Assembly: GCA_019313025.1 (NCBI GenBank)
Contig: JAFDCA010000257.1
Span: 1 to 5,139 of the forward strand
Origin: Deltaproteobacteria bacterium
Lineage (GTDB): Bacteria; Desulfobacterota; Desulfobacteria; Desulfobacterales; UBA11574
Direction of reading: 5' to 3'
Length of the DNA: 5,139 bases
In this document: positions 1 through 5,139 of the stretch, piece after piece
Layout: the number at the start of each line of letters is the position of its first letter
Numbering within the stretch: position 1 is the first letter of the stretch
Notes under the pieces: model-generated
Database searches by the model: none
What the model saw: only the letters and a program-made list of their open reading frames with translations
What the model was told of the DNA's origin: nothing
Made by a program: the position numbers and the translations under genes

Positions 1-126
1 GATATTCTAAAAAGCCATGGACATGTTCTCTTTTACGCGCTTTTGTTTGCGAGTTCTTGCAGATCTCAACGAAATTATCCGGCGGATGAAACGGAATGTT
101 ATTCTGACAATAGCTATATCAGGGGT

Positions 127-156
127 TGGAGTGTTTTTCTTTGTAAAATCACTCCA
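127..156. repeat. imperfect hairpin, 7+4 bp stem
   Basis: TGGAGTG at 127-133 pairs with CACTCCA at 150-156. After one T/T mismatch (134/149), TTTT at 135-138 pairs with AAAA at 145-148, leaving a 6-nt loop. No T tract follows directly on either strand, so it is not a canonical intrinsic terminator. It abuts the larger inverted repeat at 156-216, and the two share base 156. Confidence 0.5.
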
Positions 157-216
157 TGGATAATGCTTTTTTTAAACCACTCAAACAGTATACGCTTTTT
201 AAAAAAGATTATCCAT
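156..216. repeat. long AT-rich inverted repeat (stem-loop)
   Basis: ATGGATAAT at 156-164 is the exact complement of ATTATCCAT at 208-216. After a bulged G165, C166 and six T (167-172) pair with 201-207. After a bulged T173, AAA at 174-176 pairs with TTT at 198-200. That gives 19 base pairs with two single-base bulges and a 21-nt loop. It lies about 110 nt beyond the copA stop codon, so it could act as a 3' end structure or terminator of the copA transcript. The stem is AT-rich and no external T tract follows, so a small-element or MITE-like remnant is also possible. Confidence 0.5.
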
Positions 217-324
217 TTCGCTCGAACACGTTCATTTGTATTTCCGATAAAAATACCCCGGACCCTCAATTATTTAATGAAAATCACTTTAGAAAACCGG
301 AAATTATTTTATGAGGGGAGTGTG

Positions 325-2772
325 CTATTCGATTTTGGCGTGATACAATCGAAGACTGTTTGAAACCACGGAGATACTGCTGAATGCCATGGCCAGTGCT
401 GCAAGAATGGGATGCAGCTGTCTAAGAAATACGGGAACACCATCAAACGGTGCAAGAATTCCTGCGGCAACGGGAATGAGAATGATATTGTAAATAAATG
501 CAAAAAACAGGTTTTGCTTGATGGTGGCCATGGTGGCGCGACTGATTCGAATGGCCCTGGATACACCGGTTAAGCTTCCACTGGATAAAATGACATCTCC
601 GGTTTCGATGGCCACATCCGTTCCGGTTCCGATGGCCATTCCGACATCTGCCTGGGCGAGGGCCGGGGCGTCGTTTATTCCATCCCCCACCATGCCTGTT
701 TTTTCGCCTTTTTCCTGGAGTTCCTTGACTTTTAGGGATTTTTCTTCGGGGCGGACTTCGGCGAAAATTTCGTCGATGTTGACTTCCGAAGCAATGGCCT
801 GGGCGGTCTGTAGGTTGTCTCCTGTCAGCATGACGACTTTGAGGTGCAGTGCATGTAGCTGTTCAACCGCCGTTTTTGATTCCGGTTTCAGCGTGTCGGA
901 CACTGCCACAAGGCCGCACAACATATTCTCCCTTACGAGAAGCATCACCGTTTTGCCCTGAGCCTGGAGCTGATCGATTTTGTTTTCAGCGTGTTCCATG
1001 TCTATACCGGTTGAGTGAAACCATTTGGGTTTTCCCAATTTTACCCATTTCCCTTGGATCTTGGCTTCAACTCCAAACCCCCTCACGGCTTTAAAGTTTT
1101 CAGGCTCCCAAAGATTGATGGCCCTGTTTTTGGCTTCATTAACAATGGCCTTTCCCAGGGGATGCTCGGAGCCTTTTTCGACAGAAGCAGCAAGTTTTAA
1201 AAGCTGATTTTCGTTTTCCAAGTCAGAATCGAAGGCCACAATATCGACCACAGCGGGTTTGCCCATGGTGATGGTTCCGGTCTTATCGAGTACGATGGTA
1301 TTGAGTTTTGTTGCTGTTTCTAGAGCCTCACTTTTTTTAAACAAAATTCCTTTTTCGGCGCCTTTTCCCGTGCCGGCCATAATGGCTGTTGGTGTTGCAA
1401 GTCCAAGGGCACACGGACAAGCGATGACGAGAACCGCTACCAGGCGAATCATGGCCGGTACGAATTCACCGGTAATGCTCCACCAAAGCCCAAAAGTAAT
1501 CAGGGCAATTACTATAACAGCCGGTACAAATACGGCCGACACCCGGTCTGCGATGGCCTGGATGGGGGCCTTACTTCCCTGGGCTTCCTGAACCAGCCTG
1601 ATGATCTGTGCAAGGGCGGTCTCCTTTCCAACACGGGTGGCTTCAAACTTTAGACGTCCTTCACCGTTGATGGTTCCCCCCACCACAAAATCATTTATAT
1701 GCTTGTCCACCGGAATCGGCTCACCGCTGAGCATCGATTCATCCACTGAGGATTCTCCTTCAAGAATAATGCCGTCTACAGGAATCCGCTCGCCTGGCCG
1801 GACAATCACAACATGACCCACCCTGACTCGGGTTAAATCGATCGCTTTTTCCTGACCGTTTTTGAGAATTGTTGCGGTTTTGGGTTGAAGTCCGATCAGC
1901 TTTCGTATGGCGCCTCCGGTTTTGCCTTTGGTCCGGGCTTCGAGCATTTTACCCAGTTTAATGAGCGTAATAATGACCGCCGAGGTTTCAAAATAGACAT
2001 GTTGGCCAAGGGCTGGGAAAAGGAGAACCGATATCGAATAAACATAGGCGATGGAAGATCCCATGGCAACGAGAACATCCATGTTAGCGCTCTTATTCCT
2101 AAGGCTTTTAAAACCGCCTATGTAGTAATCCCATCCGGTATAAAACTGAACCGGTGTGGCAAGAAACAGGAAAAACCAATTGACCCAGGGTGCATGACTC
2201 CAATGGCCGATAAAATTGAAATCCCGCATCATGCTGAGTACAAACAAGGGGAGGGCAAAGATCACACCCGTTGCAAATTTACGGGTTTGATCCTTGATTT
2301 CGTCACGGCGTGCGGCCTGTTCTGCATCTTCTGTTTCCATGGCCTCGTCCGGAAGCACAGCACCGTAACCGGCCTTTTTAATGGCGGAAACAATGTCGTC
2401 AATGCTGGAAACTGTGGGAAGGTATTCCACCGAAACCCGTTCCGTGGCAAAATTTACAGCAGCCTGAACGACACCGGGAACTTTTTTGTTTAAAGTCCTT
2501 TCGATGTTCGCTGCGCAGTTCGCACAGGTCATCCCGGTGACGGGAAGTTCAATTTTTGCTGAGGCTACAGAAAAGCCCGATCCTTGAATGTTTTTGACAA
2601 CATCTTTTACGTGAAGCTGTTTTGGATCAAAAGCAACCACCGCCTGTTCTGACGCGAAATTGACATTGATGCGTTGAACCCCTTCGAGTTTTTTTAACCC
2701 TCTTTCAATGCTCAATGCACAGTTGGCACAGGTCATCCCGGCTATCGGCAATGTTATGGATTGTTCCGTCAC
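325..2772 (-). CDS. copA: Cu(I)-exporting P1B-1-type ATPase CopA
   Basis: This inner-membrane pump hydrolyses ATP to export Cu(I) (also Ag(I)) from the cytoplasm. Counting from the GTG at 2772 it has 815 residues, normal for a CopA with two metal-binding domains. Two HMA domains (about 6-70 and 74-140) each carry GMTCANC (C15/C18 and C83/C86). Eight membrane segments follow, two extra N-terminal helices plus six core helices. The actuator loop has SGEP (349-352). The membrane CPC motif is 452-454, and the phosphorylated aspartate is D496 in DKTGT. The N domain has the HP motif (H537-P538), and TGDN (650-653) and GDGIND (696-701) complete the P domain. Y761-N762 and M795 with S798/S799 are the helix 5 and 6 residues typical of Cu(I) specificity. 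All catalytic residues are present. The start was chosen because GGAGG lies 11 nt upstream and the protein then begins [14 protein letters not shown] at 2790 would add six residues but has no ribosome binding site. Confidence 0.95.
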   Translation of the reverse strand: MTEQSITLPIAGMTCANCALSIERGLKKLEGVQRINVNFASEQAVVAFDPKQLHVKDVVKNIQGSGFSVASAKIELPVTGMTCANCAANIERTLNKKVPGVVQAAVNFATERVSVEYLPTVSSIDDIVSAIKKAGYGAVLPDEAMETEDAEQAARRDEIKDQTRKFATGVIFALPLFVLSMMRDFNFIGHWSHAPWVNWFFLFLATPVQFYTGWDYYIGGFKSLRNKSANMDVLVAMGSSIAYVYSISVLLFPALGQHVYFETSAVIITLIKLGKMLEARTKGKTGGAIRKLIGLQPKTATILKNGQEKAIDLTRVRVGHVVIVRPGERIPVDGIILEGESSVDESMLSGEPIPVDKHINDFVVGGTINGEGRLKFEATRVGKETALAQIIRLVQEAQGSKAPIQAIADRVSAVFVPAVIVIALITFGLWWSITGEFVPAMIRLVAVLVIACPCALGLATPTAIMAGTGKGAEKGILFKKSEALETATKLNTIVLDKTGTITMGKPAVVDIVAFDSDLENENQLLKLAASVEKGSEHPLGKAIVNEAKNRAINLWEPENFKAVRGFGVEAKIQGKWVKLGKPKWFHSTGIDMEHAENKIDQLQAQGKTVMLLVRENMLCGLVAVSDTLKPESKTAVEQLHALHLKVVMLTGDNLQTAQAIASEVNIDEIFAEVRPEEKSLKVKELQEKGEKTGMVGDGINDAPALAQADVGMAIGTGTDVAIETGDVILSSGSLTGVSRAIRISRATMATIKQNLFFAFIYNIILIPVAAGILAPFDGVPVFLRQLHPILAALAMAFSSISVVSNSLRLYHAKIE

Positions 2773-2783
2773 GAAATCTATGT

Positions 2784-2788
2784 CCTCC
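2784..2788 (-). promoter_or_regulatory. copA ribosome binding site that decides its start
   Basis: The minus strand reads GGAGG here, followed by 11 nt and then GTG at 2772-2770. The alternative in-frame GTG at 2790-2788 overlaps this site and has no purine-rich sequence upstream. The spacing is longer than ideal but workable, and no in-frame ATG lies between. Confidence 0.6.
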
Positions 2789-2796
2789 ACGCAATT

Positions 2797-2807
2797 AACA
2801 TGCTACT
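2797..2807 (-). repeat. 11-nt leader motif AGTAGCATGTT, copA copy
   Basis: This 11-nt word (minus-strand reading) lies 25-35 nt upstream of the copA start. The identical word occurs at 3699-3709 upstream of the TPR gene. It contains TAGCAT, the half-site of the perfect inverted repeat at 3702-3716. An 11-mer repeated within 5 kb can arise by chance, but both copies fall in the short leaders of neighbouring genes. Confidence 0.35.
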
Positions 2808-2809
2808 TA

Positions 2810-2830
2810 TGAGGATATGATTTTATCTCA
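2810..2830. promoter_or_regulatory. bulged dyad in copA leader
   Basis: TGAGGATA (2810-2817) pairs with TATCTCA (2824-2830) through seven base pairs with one bulged G (2814) and a 6-nt loop. It lies in the only gene-free stretch between the TPR gene and copA. It could be an operator for a copper-responsive regulator or an mRNA leader hairpin. It does not match the CueR or CopY operator consensus as I know them, and no convincing -35/-10 pair accompanies it. No T tract follows, so a terminator for the TPR gene is unlikely. Confidence 0.25.
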
Positions 2831-2869
2831 ATAGGGCAATACTTTCGTTTATTCACACAAAACAGGTTA

Positions 2870-3625
2870 TCAGGAATCCTCATCCTCATCGCCCTTTCTG
2901 GGTGGCGGCAATGTCAGTTTAAAAATCAGCACTAAAAAAATGGCAGCCATCACGGCGGCTCCCATCCTGCCGACGCTTTTAAGACTGCCGGATCTGCCGG
3001 CAGAATCAGCAAGGTACTCGGTGATGGTGAAGTACTTATAAATATCATATGCGGGATCCAAATTCACCGCCTTTTTGAAATCAGCCTCGGCCTTTTCGAT
3101 TTCTCCCAATTCTCTGTAAGCCTTTGCCCGGGTCGAATAAGCCCTGCCGATGGTCGATTTGCTGCCGCCGATGTCGAGAACCCGGTCGGCATCTATGAGC
3201 GCAAGGTCCAGCATCCCTTTTAGACGATACGCTTCCGCCCGATAGCCATAAGCCATTGAAAGTTCAGGCGCCAATTCGATTGCGCGGCTCAAATTGAAAA
3301 TCGCCGAATCATGGTCGTCCATTTTCAAGCGGGCCAGGCCGAGCATGGTGTATCCTTTTGAATCATTGGGATTCAGCTCGGTAACCTTCAGAAAATCATC
3401 ACTCATTTCAGGGTAGTGTTCCTGAAAATAGTAGAGCATTCCCCGCTTTTCATAGGCATCTGACAGCACAGGATTCAATTCAATGGCCCGGGTGAAATAA
3501 TTGATTTTTATATTGGCCTGGGAACTGTCCAGGCCGAGATTATAGAAATATGCGGCATCATATCCCAAGGCTATACCGACCATATAACACCAGAAAATAA
3601 GCATAAGCGCTAATAGTTTTTTCAT
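2870..3625 (-). CDS. membrane-anchored TPR (tetratricopeptide repeat) protein
   Basis: This is a 251-residue protein. Residues 1-21 form a hydrophobic signal peptide or anchor (MKKLLALML onward). Residues 22-192 hold about five TPR units ending in motifs such as AIELNP (47-52), VTELNP (81-86), AIELAP (115-120) and AVNLDP (186-191). Residues 221-238 form a second membrane segment, followed by a proline-rich, basic and then acidic tail (DEDEDS). TPRs form a helical scaffold for protein-protein contacts, and no catalytic motif is visible. If the N-terminus is exported, the repeats face the periplasm. The start at 3625 is chosen because AAGGTGG (3630-3636) lies four bases upstream. An in-frame ATG at 3703 would put 26 polar residues before the signal peptide and lacks a ribosome binding site. 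It ends about 100 nt before copA on the same strand. Its partner is unknown, and a role in copper handling would be a guess from position only. Confidence 0.85.
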   Translation of the reverse strand: MKKLLALMLIFWCYMVGIALGYDAAYFYNLGLDSSQANIKINYFTRAIELNPVLSDAYEKRGMLYYFQEHYPEMSDDFLKVTELNPNDSKGYTMLGLARLKMDDHDSAIFNLSRAIELAPELSMAYGYRAEAYRLKGMLDLALIDADRVLDIGGSKSTIGRAYSTRAKAYRELGEIEKAEADFKKAVNLDPAYDIYKYFTITEYLADSAGRSGSLKSVGRMGAAVMAAIFLVLIFKLTLPPPRKGDEDEDS

Positions 3626-3872
3626 GATACCACCTTCATCTTTCTCTAAAGCAAAGGCAATCAACGGCCTCCGTCTCTGTGACAAGGATGTTGCTATAAA
3701 CATGCTACTATAGCATTATCTTGTAACAAAGTGGTACTTTTTGGAGGGTTGTCAAGTTTGAATTCCAAAAAATATGCACCTGACAATACGGAAGCAGCGC
3801 TGGATTTGCAGGCATGTTATGTATGATATAAATTGAAATAAGAACCGTTCCAGCAATTGAGAGTTTTCCTGT
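3626..3872. other. intergenic region between the Met-rich gene and the TPR gene
   Basis: This gap of about 250 nt contains no supported gene. Its right part (about 3760-3872) shows nothing beyond a short CAGCGCTG palindrome (3795-3802), and there is no obvious terminator after the Met-rich gene. Its left part is the likely promoter region for the TPR gene. On the minus strand a consensus TTGACA lies at 3755-3750 and GATAAT at 3720-3715, but they are 29 nt apart and do not form one standard promoter. A perfect inverted repeat sits at 3702-3716. Its size suggests that the TPR gene and copA may start a new transcription unit. Confidence 0.55.
3702..3716. promoter_or_regulatory. perfect inverted repeat, candidate operator
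   Basis: ATGCTA-CTA-TAGCAT is a perfect 6-3-6 dyad about 80 nt upstream of the TPR gene start. Its right end overlaps GATAAT (minus strand, 3720-3715), a five-of-six match to a -10 element, although the -35 position for it is poor. A repressor bound here would cover the start region. One half with flanks (3699-3709) recurs as an 11-nt word upstream of copA at 2797-2807. The regulator is unknown. Confidence 0.4.
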
Positions 3873-4274
3873 TCATTTAAGGCCGATTTGTTTACGCATT
3901 TTTTCAAGATCCTTCAGCATACCTTGCATGAGACTCATCATATTAGAATCCACAGCTTTTACGCCCATCATATAAGAAGGTGCATAGTTCAGCATTTCTG
4001 CTACATGATCCAATATTTCTGCTAATCTCTTATTCATCTCCTGTGAAGCCTTTCCTGAGCGTATGATTTCAGCTGCTTGGGTTGTCATTCCTGACATGAG
4101 ATTCATCATTCCATATGTCATGGATTTATGTCCCCATCCGGCTCCAATTTGATTTTCTGTCACCTGGTTAGGATGAAACTGTTGGTAGCCTCCTACATTC
4201 AGATCTTTGGCAAATGATATAAACCCTATATTTAATCCGATAATAACCGTAGCGATAATAAATACCTTTTTCAT
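3873..4274 (-). CDS. small exported methionine-rich protein, putative periplasmic metal (Cu/Ag) binder
   Basis: This is a 133-residue protein I do not recognise as a named family. Residues 1-22 are a classical signal peptide with likely cleavage after SFA (20-22), leaving about 111 residues in the periplasm. The mature part has 14 methionines, no cysteine and three histidines (34, 49, 90). The motif MMxLMxGM occurs twice, at 56-63 and 112-119, in predicted amphipathic helices where the i, i+1, i+4, i+7 spacing puts the methionines on one face. Known periplasmic Cu(I)/Ag(I) carriers such as CusF and SilE also use methionine-rich sites, though this protein does not look like either. AAAGGAG sits five bases before the ATG, which fixes the start. 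It lies 50 nt downstream of the cyclase gene and two genes upstream of copA. Metal binding is inferred. A hydrophobic helical stress protein is the alternative. Confidence 0.85.
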   Translation of the reverse strand: MKKVFIIATVIIGLNIGFISFAKDLNVGGYQQFHPNQVTENQIGAGWGHKSMTYGMMNLMSGMTTQAAEIIRSGKASQEMNKRLAEILDHVAEMLNYAPSYMMGVKAVDSNMMSLMQGMLKDLEKMRKQIGLK

Positions 4275-4279
4275 ATAAA

Positions 4280-4286
4280 CTCCTTT
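4280..4286 (-). promoter_or_regulatory. strong ribosome binding site of the Met-rich gene
   Basis: The minus strand reads AAAGGAG, followed by TTTAT and then ATG at 4274. It lies in the 50-nt gap after the cyclase stop codon, consistent with co-transcription and efficient independent initiation. Confidence 0.6.
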
Positions 4287-4324
4287 CGAAGATTATGAAA
4301 CAGCCGATCAAAAGGATGGTTTCT

Positions 4325-5139
4325 TTAACCTCCAGGTTCGAGTTTACTTTTTACACTTTCAACGATATACAAGTTCATCGTTACATTGACACCTTTTAAT
4401 TGGGTTGAAAAAGAATGTTTTATTTTCAAATCATTTTTTAAAAAGCCATAAGCCGAGTCTGACAGGATCACCTCTTCTCCTTTGGCTTCAGCCTGGATCC
4501 TTTGGGTAATATTTACTGCCGACCCAACAATGCCATACTTGGCTCTGGTTGCGGAGCCGATATTTCCCACTACCGCATCACCCACATTGATGCCGATACC
4601 TGTGTGAAGCTCGGGTAGATTTCTTGATTTCATTTCTTTATTGAAAAGCGTCATATTTTGTTGCATCTCAAGACCGCACTGAATGGCACGATGGACTTCT
4701 TTTTTAACGTGGCCTTCAAGCGGGTCAAAAAAAACCAGGATCCCGTCACCGTAGAAATCTACAATAACTCCTTTATGCCTGTGAATCACCTCAATCATGT
4801 GAGAAAAATAATGATTCAAAATACGAATGGTCTCTTCAGGACTTAAGGATTCAGAAACGGGTGTAAAACCCCGGATATCGGACATCAAAACCGCCACTTC
4901 GCGTTTTTCGCCTCCCATTCTATTGGCCTCAGGGCGTTTCATGAGTTCTCTGGCGACTTCCGGATCCATGTATCGTCCAAAGGTATCACGGATGAAATCT
5001 CTTTCTTTTAAACCTTCGATCATGGTGTTAAAACTGGTCTTCAATTGTCCTATTTCGTCTGAAGAAGTTATGGGCAGCGAACGCATATAATCTCCCTTGG
5101 CGACCTGTTTTGCTGCATCTGAAATCTTTTCGATTTGGC
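4325..5139 (-). CDS. HAMP-domain class III adenylate/guanylate cyclase, 5' part outside the window
   Basis: The frame is open to the window edge, so the N-terminus (probably a membrane sensor) is missing and 270 residues are visible. They begin in a HAMP domain (QIEKISDAA, then DEIGQLKTSFN), continue through a helical linker with FGRYMDPEVA, and end in a class III cyclase domain that would make cyclic AMP or GMP in the cytoplasm. An ATG at 5086 lies inside the HAMP domain and is not the true start. Counting from that ATG, the metal aspartates are D70 (SDIRGF) and D114 (YGDG), and the transition-state pair is N192 and R196 (VNITQR). The two purine-selecting positions are unusual: D110 stands where cyclases carry Lys or Glu, and G185 where they carry Asp, Thr or Cys. 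The substrate therefore cannot be assigned. The gene is followed after 50 nt by the Met-rich gene on the same strand. Confidence 0.9.
   Translation of the reverse strand, partial: QIEKISDAAKQVAKGDYMRSLPITSSDEIGQLKTSFNTMIEGLKERDFIRDTFGRYMDPEVARELMKRPEANRMGGEKREVAVLMSDIRGFTPVSESLSPEETIRILNHYFSHMIEVIHRHKGVIVDFYGDGILVFFDPLEGHVKKEVHRAIQCGLEMQQNMTLFNKEMKSRNLPELHTGIGINVGDAVVGNIGSATRAKYGIVGSAVNITQRIQAEAKGEEVILSDSAYGFLKNDLKIKHSFSTQLKGVNVTMNLYIVESVKSKLEPGG

Larger units (their letters stand above)
1..324. other. AT-rich gene-free end region downstream of copA
   Basis: No gene in this stretch is convincing on either strand. It is visibly richer in A and T than copA next to it. Plus-strand frame 1 stays open from the window edge to 363, but its translation has no recognisable domain, lacks a ribosome binding site and runs 39 nt into the copA 3' end on the opposite strand. 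Frame 2 holds a 48-codon frame at 17-163 that would give a basic stretch followed by one hydrophobic segment. It also lacks a clear ribosome binding site. The most concrete content is two imperfect inverted repeats, at 127-156 and 156-216, listed separately. A CCATGG palindrome occurs at 15-20 and 154-159. The region may be ordinary intergenic DNA, a decayed gene or the remnant of a small mobile element. Confidence 0.6.

Noticed and set aside
263..317. CCCTCA / TGAGGG inverted repeat just after the copA stop as a terminator
   Set aside because: It has only six pairs across a 43-nt loop and no T tract follows. It could easily be chance.
43..363. A 106-codon plus-strand frame (open to the left edge) overlapping the copA 3' end
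   Set aside because: The translation is low in recognisable structure and lacks a Shine-Dalgarno site. It also includes the hairpins at 127-216. I kept it only as part of the description of the gene-free end region.
1885..2493. A 202-codon open frame on the plus strand, antisense to copA
   Set aside because: It lies wholly inside the copA coding sequence, has no ribosome binding site that I see, and its translation shows no domain or signal. It fits a shadow of the copA codon pattern.
2820..2860. TTGCCC and TATCCT with a 16-nt spacer (minus strand) as a copA promoter
   Set aside because: Both hexamers match only four of six consensus bases. In AT-rich leader DNA such matches are common, so it was not listed as a feature.
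3626..3703. N-terminal extension of the TPR protein to an ATG at 3703
   Set aside because: It would place 26 polar residues (including RRRP) before a clear signal segment and has no ribosome binding site. The ATG at 3625 follows AAGGTGG.
3715..3755. A sigma-70 promoter made of TTGACA (3755-3750) and GATAAT (3720-3715)
   Set aside because: The hexamers are separated by 29 nt, far beyond the usual 16-18. The proper -10 position for TTGACA reads ACTTTG.
1..5139. CRISPR arrays, tRNA or rRNA genes, insertion sequences
   Set aside because: Reading through the window I saw no regularly spaced direct repeats, no tRNA-like or rRNA-like sequence and no transposase reading frame.

Overview
The window reads as chromosomal DNA from a Gram-negative bacterium. 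Signal peptides, a periplasm-facing small protein and a HAMP-cyclase receptor support this. The style of the HAMP-cyclase and of the CopA N-terminus is reminiscent of sulfate-reducing Desulfobacterota, but that assignment is a family impression and not something the sequence proves. All four convincing genes lie on the minus strand, so they are read from the right edge to the left.

From right to left the layout is as follows. (1) 4325-5139 holds the C-terminal 270 residues of a HAMP plus class III nucleotidyl cyclase, cut by the window edge. (2) 3873-4274 encodes a 133-residue exported methionine-rich protein, 50 nt behind the cyclase and with a strong ribosome binding site. (3) 3626-3872 is a gene-free gap with a perfect 6-3-6 inverted repeat next to a GATAAT element. 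(4) 2870-3625 encodes a TPR protein with a hydrophobic N-terminus and a C-terminal membrane segment. (5) A gap of about 100 nt carries a GGAGG site, a bulged dyad and an 11-nt repeat shared with gap 3. (6) 325-2772 is a complete copA-type Cu(I)-exporting P1B-1 ATPase with two CxxC metal-binding domains. (7) 1-324 is AT-rich, with no gene I can defend. It contains two strong imperfect hairpins and one doubtful 48-codon reading frame.

The solid functional anchor is CopA, which pumps Cu(I) out of the cytoplasm. The Met-rich secreted protein two genes upstream has two copies of an MMxLMxGM motif and no cysteine, as expected of a Cu(I)/Ag(I)-binding periplasmic protein. A short motif shared between the copA and TPR leaders may link their control. 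I infer a possible envelope copper-handling neighbourhood preceded by a cyclic-nucleotide signalling gene. Co-orientation is visible, but common transcription and shared function are not demonstrated. The cyclase is also notable because both of its purine-selecting positions are non-canonical while its metal and transition-state residues are intact.
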